Shown piece by piece: positions 1 through 7,520 of a DNA stretch of 26,305 nucleotides. A program made the translations under genes and the position numbers. Each line of letters starts with the position of its first letter. Within the stretch, counting starts at the first letter, position 1. This DNA is from CAYWHE01 sp964458125 (GTDB taxonomy: Bacteria > Bacteroidota > Bacteroidia > AKYH767-A > OLB10): assembly GCA_964458125.1 (NCBI GenBank), contig CAYWHE010000033.1:1-26305 (forward strand), in the 5' to 3' direction. The notes under the pieces are model-generated. The model searched no databases. It saw only the letters and a list, made by a program, of their open reading frames with translations, and had not been told where the DNA came from.

Positions 1-478
1 CGAGAATGGAAATTTCCTTTTCCGCGTGATCCTTTAAAATGAGGTTGATGATCTGCTCATCGGAAAGCCGGATCATTTTTTCGCCTGTTGCATAAGAAAA
101 GGCTTCTCCGGTCCGGGCAAATAAAAGCCGCATGAAGTCATAAATTTCAGTAACCGTACCGACCGTTGAGCGGGGATTGGTATTGGTGGTTTTCTGCTCG
201 ATGGAAATTACCGGGCTCAGGCCCGTGATTTTATCCACATCGGGTCTCTCCATGTTACCGAGGAAATTGCGTGCATAGGCCGAAAAGCTCTCCATATACC
301 GGCGCTGCCCTTCGGCATAAATCGTATCAAAAGCCAGCGATGACTTGCCACTCCCGCTCAGACCCGTTATCACCACAAGTTTGTTCCGGGGGATTACACA
401 ATCAATATTTTTCAGATTGTGCTCCCGGGCGCCAAAAATTTCGATGTGTTCACTTTCCTCGAACGGAATGGATGCCAT
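1..478 (-). CDS. uvrA: UvrA, excinuclease ABC subunit A (N-terminal part, cut by window edge)
   Basis: This is the first 159 codons of UvrA, the DNA damage-recognition ATPase of nucleotide excision repair, which acts with UvrB and UvrC in the cytoplasm. The start is the ATG at 476-478, and the protein begins MASIPFEESEHIEIFGAREHNL. The Walker A motif GLSGSGKSS is at residues 39-47. It is followed by the UvrA signature around SLAFDTIYAEGQRRY and by the SPVISIEQKTT and NPRSTVGTVTEIYD segments, all typical of the family. The gene continues past position 1, so the remaining roughly 780 residues of a usual UvrA are not visible. A TACCTTTG element lies about 27 bases upstream of the ATG. It is transcribed divergently from cmk. 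Identity is certain; only the C-terminal extent is unknown. Confidence 0.96.
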   Translation of the reverse strand, partial: MASIPFEESEHIEIFGAREHNLKNIDCVIPRNKLVVITGLSGSGKSSLAFDTIYAEGQRRYMESFSAYARNFLGNMERPDVDKITGLSPVISIEQKTTNTNPRSTVGTVTEIYDFMRLLFARTGEAFSYATGEKMIRLSDEQIINLILKDHAEKEISIL

Positions 479-504
479 GAATAACCCTTTATTAAAATAA
501 TCGG

Positions 505-512
505 CAAAGGTA
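505..512 (-). promoter_or_regulatory. -7 element (TACCTTTG) for uvrA
   Basis: On the minus strand this reads TACCTTTG, an exact match to the Bacteroidota sigma-70-type -7 consensus TAnnTTTG. It is 27 bases upstream of the uvrA ATG, which would leave a leader of about 20 bases. No clear -33 TTTG is seen at the usual distance. Confidence 0.55.
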
Positions 513-699
513 CTAATTGTTATGCTTGGAAGTTTTCCATAGCCAGCTGTTCAATACGCGTTGTATACCTTCCGATTCTCAGGCATGTTATCGGTTTCCT
601 GATCCTTCTTTCTTTTGTTGAATTTGCTACTTTCATTATAAACAGCTGGTTTATAGCACTTTTGACAATCCGGAAGGAAACAACTTCAGCCCGTTACGC

Positions 700-730
700 T
701 TGATTGTACCGCAGGTAAATCGTATCTTTG
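700..730 (+). promoter_or_regulatory. Promoter for cmk-ispH (TTG, 20 bases, TATCTTTG)
   Basis: TTG at 700-702 is followed after exactly 20 bases by TATCTTTG at 723-730. Together they match the Bacteroidota -33/-7 arrangement. Transcription would start near 737, so the TTG at 700, an in-frame possible start, lies inside the promoter. This supports the ATG at 757 as the cmk start. Confidence 0.7.
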
Positions 731-756
731 CATATCCGAAGTTTAGAAACCGCTTC

Positions 757-1494
757 ATGAACCTGGAAAACATTATTATTGCCATTGACGGCTATTCTTC
801 CTGCGGTAAAAGCACCGTTGCAAAGGCTTTGGCAAAAAAACTGGGGTTGCGCTATATTGATTCAGGCGCCATGTACAGGGCGGTGACCTGGTATTTTTTA
901 AAGCACGGGATACCGGTTCCGATTCCCGGTGAGGTGGATCACCTCGCTTATAACTATGCACCGGTTTTAAACGACATTCACATCAGTTTCCAGGTACAGC
1001 CGGGAACCGGTCATTCTGAAATTTACCTGAATGGACAGAACGCCGAAAAGGAAATACGGACCATGAATGTTTCTGAAAATGTCAGTCATGTCAGTGCGAT
1101 TCCGGTGGTACGGAAAAAAATGGTCAGTCTGCAGCAGCAATTGGGAAAAACAGGGGGACTGGTGATGGACGGGCGGGACATTGGCACAACGGTTTTCCCC
1201 ATGGCCGGTCTTAAAATTTTTATGACGGCCGATCCCGAAGTAAGGGCCATGCGCAGGTACCAGGAGTTGATCAAAAGCGGTATCAGGGTACTGCCGGATG
1301 ATGTGAGGAAAAACATCAGCAGTCGCGACTTTGAAGATACACACCGGGAAGAGAGCCCGCTGCGAATGGCCAAAGATGCCGTATTGCTCGATAATACAAA
1401 CCTTGATTATGAACAACAGGTGGATTTTGTATTAACCGAAATCAAAAAATTAAAACAACAGGTAGGATCAACAAATCTGGATGAAAGAAGGTAA
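757..1494 (+). CDS. cmk: Cytidylate kinase
   Basis: The product phosphorylates CMP and dCMP with ATP in pyrimidine nucleotide salvage and supply. The 245-residue protein starts MNLENIIIAIDGY, with P-loop G12-YSSCGK18-ST, the Bacteroidota form of the usual GPSGSGKGT. Other family segments are present: YIDSGAMYRAVT, the SAIPVVRKKMVSLQQ region, and MDGRDIGTTVFP, followed by the acidic C-terminal RDFEDTHREESPL segment. The reading frame is open further upstream to a TTG at 700, but that codon overlaps the promoter, so the ATG at 757 is preferred. ispH follows after 52 bases on the same strand, suggesting co-transcription. Length and motifs are normal for the family. Confidence 0.95.
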   Translation: MNLENIIIAIDGYSSCGKSTVAKALAKKLGLRYIDSGAMYRAVTWYFLKHGIPVPIPGEVDHLAYNYAPVLNDIHISFQVQPGTGHSEIYLNGQNAEKEIRTMNVSENVSHVSAIPVVRKKMVSLQQQLGKTGGLVMDGRDIGTTVFPMAGLKIFMTADPEVRAMRRYQELIKSGIRVLPDDVRKNISSRDFEDTHREESPLRMAKDAVLLDNTNLDYEQQVDFVLTEIKKLKQQVGSTNLDERR

Positions 1495-1546
1495 AACAAA
1501 CCGGTTAACTGAACGTTTCAAGCATTATTATTCATCCCATACAACA

Positions 1547-2437
1547 ATGAAAATCACTATTGATACGGAATCGGGGTTTTGTTTCGGAGTGGTATTCGCC
1601 ATTCAGATGGCCGAAGATGAACTGGATAAAACGGGCACCCTCTATTGCCTTGGCGATATTGTACACAACAACATGGAGATTGAACGGCTGACTGCCAAAG
1701 GCCTGAAAATAATCAACCATGAGCAGCTCCAGGGCCTGCACGATTGTACCGTACTGATCAGGGCACACGGGGAACCACCGGAAACCTATCACACCGCCAT
1801 CCGGAACAATATTGAACTCATCGATGCAAGTTGCCCCGTTGTTTTGAAATTGCAGAACCGAGTGCGCACGAGTTTCGAAGACCACGATGAAGACGACAGG
1901 CAAATTGTGATTTATGGTGAAGAGGGTCATGCTGAAGTAAACGGACTGGTCGGACAGACATCAGGAAAAGCCATCATTGTGCGGAACGAATCCGACATAG
2001 ACCGCATCAATTTTTCCAAACCGATACATTTCTTTTCACAAACAACGAAGAGTTCCGATGGATTTTCAAGGATGAAAAAAATCATCCAGGACAAGGTTAT
2101 CGAAAAACACGGGCGACTGGATCCGAACATCCTTTCAGCCAACGATACCATTTGCAGACAGGTATCCAACCGCGAGCCTCAGCTCAAAACATTCTCCGCA
2201 CAGCACGATGTTATCGTGTTTGTCAGCGGCAAGAAAAGCTCCAACGGAAAAGCGCTTTATGGTGTTTGCCAGGGGATTAACCCCAGGTCCTATTTCATCT
2301 CCAGTCCTGAGGAACTTGACCTGAACTGGTTCAGGACCTCTGATTCCGTCGGCATCTGCGGTGCCACCTCCACACCAATGTGGCTGATGGAAGATGTTGC
2401 CGAGAAGCTAAAACAAAGTGAGATACACGTAGCCTGA
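1547..2437 (+). CDS. ispH: 4-hydroxy-3-methylbut-2-enyl diphosphate reductase (IspH/LytB)
   Basis: The product catalyses the last step of the MEP isoprenoid pathway, reducing HMBPP to IPP and DMAPP with an iron-sulphur cluster. The 296-residue protein starts MKITIDTESGFCFGV. The three cluster cysteines are C12, C96 (DASCPVV) and C203 (NDTICRQVSNRE). Substrate-site residues include H40, H128 and E130 (GHAEVNG) and the S231-S232-N233 group. A longer frame reaches an ATG at 1481 inside the end of cmk, but family members begin at MKIxID, so 1547 is chosen. One small oddity is Phe where an Arg usually follows FGVV. The gene sits directly downstream of cmk, a pairing also seen in other bacteria. 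Confidence 0.95.
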   Translation: MKITIDTESGFCFGVVFAIQMAEDELDKTGTLYCLGDIVHNNMEIERLTAKGLKIINHEQLQGLHDCTVLIRAHGEPPETYHTAIRNNIELIDASCPVVLKLQNRVRTSFEDHDEDDRQIVIYGEEGHAEVNGLVGQTSGKAIIVRNESDIDRINFSKPIHFFSQTTKSSDGFSRMKKIIQDKVIEKHGRLDPNILSANDTICRQVSNREPQLKTFSAQHDVIVFVSGKKSSNGKALYGVCQGINPRSYFISSPEELDLNWFRTSDSVGICGATSTPMWLMEDVAEKLKQSEIHVA

Positions 2438-2472
2438 ATGCATTTAATCGGTAAAACCGGCCTGCAATATTT

Positions 2473-2817
2473 TTACCCGCCCGCTTTCTTTGCCTGGTAA
2501 CCTGCAGCCAGCAACAAGGCCATAACCTTTTCGCGAAAATCACCCTGGATCAGGATTTCCCCGTTTTTCACCGAACCTCCCGTTCCGCACCTGGATTTTA
2601 ATAACTTTCCAAGACTTTCAAGGTCTGCTGCGGATCCTTCAAACCCGGTGATCAGCGTGACCGCTTTTCCTGCCCGTTGTTTCCGGTCGAGCAGGATGCG
2701 TAAATCCTGTTGCCGGGGAGGGAGCGTTTGGGTGGCCTCACCACTATTTTCCGGAAACATGAAATCCGGGTTGGTGGAATATACCAGCCCTTCCTTATGC
2801 TTGTTTTTATTTGACAT
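2473..2817 (-). CDS. YciH/SUI1-family translation factor
   Basis: This is a 114-residue protein of the bacterial SUI1/eIF1-like (YciH) family. A flexible, polar N-terminus of about 45 residues is followed by the SUI1 fold: a strand with GKAVTLITGFEG, the helix AADLESLGKLLKSRCGTGG, then a glycine-turn and EILIQGDFREKV. The LKSRCGTGG and IQGDFREKV segments are the family signature. In eukaryotes and archaea the homologue controls start-codon choice; the bacterial function is poorly defined and probably ribosome-linked. It begins two bases after the stop of the upstream T9SS-sorted protein gene, so it is probably read from that promoter. It converges with ispH, 35 bases away. Confidence 0.9.
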   Translation of the reverse strand: MSNKNKHKEGLVYSTNPDFMFPENSGEATQTLPPRQQDLRILLDRKQRAGKAVTLITGFEGSAADLESLGKLLKSRCGTGGSVKNGEILIQGDFREKVMALLLAAGYQAKKAGG

Positions 2818-2819
2818 GA

Positions 2820-3854
2820 TTAATTCAGCGTAATTTTGGAAGTCGCGATCAGCCGTTTTTGCTGAAAGACATTTAAAATATAAAATCCATTATTCAGTTT
2901 TTTTCTGTTCCAGGAGATGCTTTCCTTCAGCTGATCTACGGTACAATCCATTTGCTGGAGAATTCGACCCTGCAAATCCACAAGTATGAGAAAGCATGTC
3001 TCATTTCCCGGCAGTTTCGAATCCAGCAGTCGTATCCATGTTTCCATTTGAACAGGATTGGGGCTGATCAAAAGTGAGGCTGCACGGGATGGCATGTCCG
3101 GAACTGACCCTCCTATATTAAAAATGCAGGAATCACCCAGGAAATTCCAGGCACCCTGGGCATAAATAGCCGTCCATGCCGAATCATGAAATACCGCAGC
3201 GGAGTCATGAAATACACATACCAGGGATAGGTAAAACATGGCCTGGGCATTCACAATACCCATGCTGTATCCGCATTCTTCATCCAGGTATACCGGTGAA
3301 ATGGTGGAACCGAGTCCTTCGATCCATGTCAGATGGGGTAAATTGGGTTGAATGAGTGTCAGCTGGGGATTGGACAAAAACCAGGTCGTCCGGGGTCCGG
3401 AAAGCGTATTAACCACACCCATGGAATCGACAAAATACCATCCGCCTTTCAGCATATGGTTGAAGGAATTCTCATACCGAAACTCCAGGTAAAGACTGTC
3501 TCCTGTTAATAAAGAAAAGTCGTACAGAATTCGTTCATTGGTGCTGTCGGCTGAAATGATGTACACCTTTTTGGTCACCGTATCCTCCCGCAACAGGCAG
3601 GGCTTGTTGCCAAAACCTGTCAAATCCTCTGTCCGGGAATAAGCTTTTTTATACGAATAGGCTCCCACCAACGTATCTTCAAAAGCCAACACAGGACCCG
3701 ACAAAAAGGGAAATACAGACTTATTTTCAACGGGAATGGCATCGGCATAAATATCCCATTCATTATTATTAAACAAGAACTTCTGGTAAGTCTGAGCACC
3801 TGCAGGTGAAAAATCTGCCAGCAAAAACAGGGGGAGACAGAATAAGATTTTCAT
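2820..3854 (-). CDS. Secreted protein with T9SS type A sorting domain, function unknown
   Basis: This 344-residue exported protein starts MKILFCLPLFLLADFSPAGA, a clear signal peptide ending near AGAQ. The body has no recognised catalytic motif. It is rich in aromatic residues and beta-strand-like stretches, with phrases such as YDFSLLTGDSLYLE and TWIEGLGSTISPVYLDEECGYS that recur in Bacteroidota secreted proteins. From about residue 262 (ISPNPVQMETWIRLLD) to the end (NNGFYILNVFQQ...SKITLN) it carries a type IX secretion C-terminal sorting domain, which is normally removed on surface delivery. The ATG at 3852-3854 lies 18 bases after a TACCTTTG element. It precedes the YciH-like gene by two bases. 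No substrate or role can be named. Confidence 0.85.
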   Translation of the reverse strand: MKILFCLPLFLLADFSPAGAQTYQKFLFNNNEWDIYADAIPVENKSVFPFLSGPVLAFEDTLVGAYSYKKAYSRTEDLTGFGNKPCLLREDTVTKKVYIISADSTNERILYDFSLLTGDSLYLEFRYENSFNHMLKGGWYFVDSMGVVNTLSGPRTTWFLSNPQLTLIQPNLPHLTWIEGLGSTISPVYLDEECGYSMGIVNAQAMFYLSLVCVFHDSAAVFHDSAWTAIYAQGAWNFLGDSCIFNIGGSVPDMPSRAASLLISPNPVQMETWIRLLDSKLPGNETCFLILVDLQGRILQQMDCTVDQLKESISWNRKKLNNGFYILNVFQQKRLIATSKITLN

Positions 3855-3872
3855 GGTCGGGTTTTACCCTGT

Positions 3873-3880
3873 CAAAGGTA
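3873..3880 (-). promoter_or_regulatory. -7 element (TACCTTTG) for the T9SS-sorted protein gene
   Basis: The minus strand reads TACCTTTG, matching TAnnTTTG. It is 18 bases from the ATG at 3854, giving a predicted leader of only about 12 bases. The -33 element is not obvious. Confidence 0.5.
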
Positions 3881-3947
3881 CCTATTTTACCTGATTAAAA
3901 TCATTAAACCTATTCCTGATTTTTTCCATTATGCTTTCCAGATCGTT

Positions 3948-3955
3948 TATCTTTG
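3948..3955 (+). promoter_or_regulatory. -7 element (TATCTTTG) for the small lipoprotein gene
   Basis: TATCTTTG is an exact TAnnTTTG match, 46 bases upstream of the ATG at 4002. It is back to back with the minus-strand element at 3873-3880, making a divergent control region. The upstream stretch is T-rich without a clear TTTG at the -33 distance. Confidence 0.5.
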
Positions 3956-4001
3956 TTTTATCAATGACCGATTCTTATTGTACCCGTAAATATAGACCTA
4001 A

Positions 4002-4460
4002 ATGAAAACAAACCTGCCATCGCTTACCATGATCATGGTTCTCTTTTTCTTCACATCCTGTAAAAAAGCCGAGGAATCTGAAGATACCAGCGGGAACCGA
4101 ACCCAATGTACCGTAGTGGAAAATGGTTCCCAGGAGAACCTGACCAGTACGGATCCAACTGTAACCTTCAGCAATGATACAACAGAGATTGACAACAGCT
4201 TTACGAACAACCGCTGGCTGTGGTTCCAGGTAGACGGCCAGGCCACCGGCACCTATCCGCTTAGCCAGACCGGTGACCGCGCCATCTTTAATAACAGCAG
4301 CAACACGGAATTTTCCACCATTTCCGGTACCATTACCTTCACGGAAGTGAACGTGGCTGCCAAAAAAATAAAGGGAACCTTTGACCAAATAGAACTGGTA
4401 TCCGGTCTGAGCAGTGATACTATCCGGATCAACAACGGAACTTTCGACATTGACAACTGA
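4002..4460 (+). CDS. Small beta-rich lipoprotein, function unknown
   Basis: This is a 152-residue predicted lipoprotein. The N-terminus MKTNLPSLTMIMVLFFFTSC has a basic residue, a hydrophobic core and a lipobox ending at Cys20, followed by KKAEES. The mature part is Asn/Thr/Ser rich and alternates beta-strand-like segments, including SGTITFTEVNVAAKKIKGTF and a terminal IRINNGTFDI. This resembles Bacteroidota lipoproteins that end in an I-x-NG-x-F strand, but I cannot assign a named family. One further Cys is at residue 36. It is a single gene with its own promoter and converges with the heptosyltransferase-like gene. No enzymatic motif is visible. Confidence 0.8.
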   Translation: MKTNLPSLTMIMVLFFFTSCKKAEESEDTSGNRTQCTVVENGSQENLTSTDPTVTFSNDTTEIDNSFTNNRWLWFQVDGQATGTYPLSQTGDRAIFNNSSNTEFSTISGTITFTEVNVAAKKIKGTFDQIELVSGLSSDTIRINNGTFDIDN

Positions 4461-4507
4461 TTGCAGAACCGGAACCGGAATTCCTTTTTCCGGCATGGTC
4501 TGTTTAT

Positions 4508-5485
4508 TCAGAAGCGGATACCCTCGGCACATTTAAAATGTCCTTTCGGGCAGGCTTTGAAACCATGCAACCCGCATGGTCGGCAGGAAAGCTCTTCCTT
4601 CAATTCGACAACAAAGGACTCCTCCGACAGGGGACCAAAACCAAATGCCGGAACGGTGGAACAGAATACGGCAGTAACCGGGGCATTCATGGCCGAAGCC
4701 ATGTGGAGAGGCGCTGAATCGTTAACATAATTCATCTTTGCATCCTTCATCAGTGCAGCCGACTGAAGAAAAGTCAGTTTTCCGGCCAGGCTGAGGATAT
4801 GCGGATGGGAGGATGAATTGCAGATTCCTTCACAGACGCCTGCATCGCCCTTTGCGCCCAACAGGTAGATCGTGAGTTCCCGACTTTGTTTTTCAATCAG
4901 CTCCAGCCATTTATGGGCAGGCAATTGTTTGGTAAACCAAACCGAAGTGGGTGCAATGGTAATATACGAGATCACTTTATCTCCCGGCCGGCTATAACGA
5001 CCTGCCTCTCTCACATCTGCGGCACCGGGGTATAAACGGGGCATAACCGGTTGATCATCCGTCAGTCTTTCAACAAGGGCAAGATTGCGTTGTACTTCAT
5101 GGACATGGTTTCCGATCTGGTGCTGAACACGCCAATCGTAGCAAAAGGAAAACGGATTCTTATCAAAGCCAACTTTCACCCGTGCTCCCGAAAAAAATGT
5201 CAGCAAACCGGATGAAGCAAAACGATGGACATTCACCAACAGGTCGTACCCGGACGCTTTTACCTTCCTGATCAGCCGGAATAAATTGCCGATTTTATTT
5301 TCATTCTTATCCCAAACCAGCACCTCGTTCAAAAAGGGATGGTTCTGCAGCAATCCATCATTTCCCTTCCTCACTAAAAAATCGATAGCGGCTCCCGGAA
5401 AGAAGGCATGGAGTTTTTCAACAAGGGGTGTGGCCAGTATAACGTCACCTATAAACGCTGTCTGGACAATCAGGATTTTTTTCAT
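4508..5485 (-). CDS. Glycosyltransferase family 9 (ADP-heptose:LPS heptosyltransferase-like)
   Basis: This 325-residue GT-B enzyme probably adds heptose or a related sugar to the inner core of lipopolysaccharide at the inner membrane. The start MKKILIVQTAFIGDVILATPLV is the GT9 N-terminal signature. Later family segments are GYDLLVNVHRFASS, the donor-site APTSVWFTKQLPAHKW, and YVNDSAPLHMASAMNAPVTAVF. The end carries four cysteines in CRPCGLHGFKACPKGHFKC, typical of this family. A longer frame reaches 5509, but the ATG at 5483-5485 begins exactly at the family N-terminus. It lies one base after the dapD stop, implying translational coupling. The exact acceptor cannot be read from sequence. Confidence 0.87.
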   Translation of the reverse strand: MKKILIVQTAFIGDVILATPLVEKLHAFFPGAAIDFLVRKGNDGLLQNHPFLNEVLVWDKNENKIGNLFRLIRKVKASGYDLLVNVHRFASSGLLTFFSGARVKVGFDKNPFSFCYDWRVQHQIGNHVHEVQRNLALVERLTDDQPVMPRLYPGAADVREAGRYSRPGDKVISYITIAPTSVWFTKQLPAHKWLELIEKQSRELTIYLLGAKGDAGVCEGICNSSSHPHILSLAGKLTFLQSAALMKDAKMNYVNDSAPLHMASAMNAPVTAVFCSTVPAFGFGPLSEESFVVELKEELSCRPCGLHGFKACPKGHFKCAEGIRF

Positions 5486-5486
5486 C

Positions 5487-6296
5487 TCAAACGGAAACGG
5501 CATGATCACGCAAGGCGTTGTTCAGGGAGGTCTTCAGATCGGTGGATGCCTTTCTTTTCCCGATGATGAGGGCACAGGGGACCTGGAATGAGCCGGCCGG
5601 AAACTGTTTGGTATAGGACCCGGGGATCACCACGGAACGTGAGGGCACCACACCCTTATATTCAGCCGGTTCCGGGCCGGTAACATCGATTATTTTAGTG
5701 GACATGGTCAGCACGACTCCGGCACCCAGTACCGCTTCCTTCTCCACCCTAACGCCTTCCACCACAATACACCGTGATCCGATAAAACAATTATCCTCAA
5801 TGATGACGGGGGAGGCCTGGACCGGCTCGAGCACGCCACCGATGCCTACGCCACCACTCAGGTGCACATTTTTCCCGACCTGAGCGCAACTCCCGACGGT
5901 GGCCCAGGTATCCACCATGGTTCCTGAATCCACATAAGCGCCAATGTTCACATAGGAGGGCATCAGAATCACACCGGGGGCCAGGAAAGCTCCATAACGG
6001 GCTATGGCATGGGGAACAACGCGTACACCAAGGGTTGCAAAATTCCTTTTCAATTCCATTTTATCATAAAATTCCATGGGACCGGCTTCCAGGGTTTTCA
6101 TCGGCATGATCGGGAAGTAAAGGATGACGGCCTTTTTCACCCATTCATGGACGATCCAGCCGGAATCAGCAGGTTCGGCTACCCGCAGTTTTCCCTGGTC
6201 CAGCAGGGCGATAACATCCCTGATAGCCTGCTGAACCGATTCTTCGCGTACCAATTCCCTGTTGTCCCAGGCCTTTTCTATGATCTCGTTTAACAT
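5487..6296 (-). CDS. dapD: 2,3,4,5-tetrahydropyridine-2,6-dicarboxylate N-succinyltransferase
   Basis: DapD transfers succinyl from succinyl-CoA to tetrahydrodipicolinate in the succinylase branch of lysine and diaminopimelate synthesis, feeding peptidoglycan. The 269-residue protein has the helical N-terminal domain (residues 1 to about 95). A left-handed beta-helix follows, with hexapeptide repeats such as VNIGAYVDSGTMVDTWATVG, VGKNVHLSGGVGIGGVLEP and IIEDNCFIGSRCIVVEG, all close to characterised DapD. Length is normal. The downstream GT9 gene starts one base after its stop. A weak -7 match (TAATTTCG, minus strand, 6350-6357) lies upstream and is off consensus at one position. Confidence 0.95.
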   Translation of the reverse strand: MLNEIIEKAWDNRELVREESVQQAIRDVIALLDQGKLRVAEPADSGWIVHEWVKKAVILYFPIMPMKTLEAGPMEFYDKMELKRNFATLGVRVVPHAIARYGAFLAPGVILMPSYVNIGAYVDSGTMVDTWATVGSCAQVGKNVHLSGGVGIGGVLEPVQASPVIIEDNCFIGSRCIVVEGVRVEKEAVLGAGVVLTMSTKIIDVTGPEPAEYKGVVPSRSVVIPGSYTKQFPAGSFQVPCALIIGKRKASTDLKTSLNNALRDHAVSV

Positions 6297-6452
6297 ATTT
6301 TCCTACGCATTTTTTAAACCCGGCTTATACTTTTTAACAGACCGGGAAGCGAAATTACAGAAATTGCCTCATCCTTCTTCTGCCCGCCCGGTTAACCATC
6401 AAATCAACGTTCCTTGTTCATTAATTTTTTTATGTACAACAGGAGTTAAAAA

Positions 6453-7520
6453 TTATTTTCGTTGAAAATGAATTTTATTTTTCCGTATCATCTCCATAAG
6501 GCTGCATTTCACCAGTTCCCCCATGCATCTGCATTTCAGGAAGGCATCGTTCCGGTAATAATCACTGAGTTCGTTTTTCAGCTGTTCCACCTTTTCTGGC
6601 CTGGAGATCCTGTCCGATGCCATGGCATCCAGGAGATCACGGATCATATATTTGGCAGCGGCGATCCTTTTGGCAATCAGGGTACGTTCCTCGATCTGAT
6701 ACTGGAAGACCGACTCAGGGGTCATGTGCCGGATGCACAACTGAACAAGGGGATAGTTTTCCCTGAAATACTGCGGCATATACAAGGTTCGCTTCCCTTC
6801 ATAACTCTGCTGGTCGAAATCAAGCGCCCGGATACGGTAATGAACGTCTTCAAAATCGGGAGTAATGTCGATCACGTAATTATAGGATCGCATATCACCC
6901 AGCAGCCGTATAAAACAACGCTCGTTGAACTTTACAAACTCCTTGGCCAGGCGGATTTCATTGACATCTTTATCGCCCAGGTTGTTTTTTATAAACTGAT
7001 CTCCGGGAATACCGGCAATATGTTCCTCCACCAGCGTCTGATCATGTACAAAATAGCTGATGCGGTTCGGAGATAGTATATGTTCGAGTTCAAGACCGTA
7101 AATTCGGGAGGCATCAGCCTGTTTGATATAAAAATAATCAAAATTATCATTGAAATTATTGACAATCCTGATCCGGAAAGGATAGGAATTACCAAAGGTG
7201 CAGAAATCAACACGGTCAACCGAAAGGTGCCCGGTTATGGTGGTATCGCCGCCGGTTTTCAACAGGGCATAAATGGCTGTCAGCGCCTTATGATGTTGTT
7301 CCATTTCCAGCTGGGAATACAAAACCCGTTGCCAGAGGGTATCCTTACCGTTGCGGTCATACAGTGGAAAAGCATTTTCAAAGCGCAGCAGGTCCTTATA
7401 TTGGATGGGCAGGGATACATCGCGACCATAGTGTTTCAGAAACCTGCGAAGTTTATCGTTTACCGGAAAAATGGGTTTTTTCCGGGAGATGGAATTGGTC
7501 TGATTACCGGGCAACCTCAT
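6453..7520 (-). CDS. Conserved protein with kinase-like (APH-type) motifs, function unknown
   Basis: I do not recognise a named family for this 355-residue soluble protein. What can be seen is a set of motifs in the order of an aminoglycoside-phosphotransferase or kinase fold. These are a strand with Lys133 (YFYIKQAD), a following helix with Glu144/Glu146, a hinge-like VEEHIAGIPGDQF (residues 164-176), a catalytic-loop-like GD209-MRSY-N214 (D, four residues, N), and a DFG-like LD234-F-D236. A roughly 100-residue N-terminal region and a helical C-terminus with CRCMGELVKCS flank this core. There is no signal peptide or membrane segment. Its start overlaps the O-methyltransferase stop by 17 bases, so the two are probably co-expressed. 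The kinase reading is inference from motif order. Confidence 0.8.
   Translation of the reverse strand: MRLPGNQTNSISRKKPIFPVNDKLRRFLKHYGRDVSLPIQYKDLLRFENAFPLYDRNGKDTLWQRVLYSQLEMEQHHKALTAIYALLKTGGDTTITGHLSVDRVDFCTFGNSYPFRIRIVNNFNDNFDYFYIKQADASRIYGLELEHILSPNRISYFVHDQTLVEEHIAGIPGDQFIKNNLGDKDVNEIRLAKEFVKFNERCFIRLLGDMRSYNYVIDITPDFEDVHYRIRALDFDQQSYEGKRTLYMPQYFRENYPLVQLCIRHMTPESVFQYQIEERTLIAKRIAAAKYMIRDLLDAMASDRISRPEKVEQLKNELSDYYRNDAFLKCRCMGELVKCSLMEMIRKNKIHFQRK

Noticed and set aside
967..1416. Long open frame on the minus strand opposite cmk
   Set aside because: It lies wholly inside the cytidylate kinase gene, and its translation has no recognisable motif; it is a shadow of the real gene.
4475..4493. 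Short hairpin CCGGAA/TTCCGG between convergent genes
   Set aside because: Six-base stem, no T run after it; too weak to call a terminator.
3975..4532. 185-codon minus-strand frame over the 4002 lipoprotein gene
   Set aside because: The plus-strand frame has a lipobox signal peptide and its own promoter element. The minus frame has no comparable features and runs into the heptosyltransferase gene.
6462..7076. 204-codon plus-strand frame over the kinase-like gene
   Set aside because: Antisense shadow; the minus-strand frame is longer, coupled to its neighbour and shows ordered motifs.
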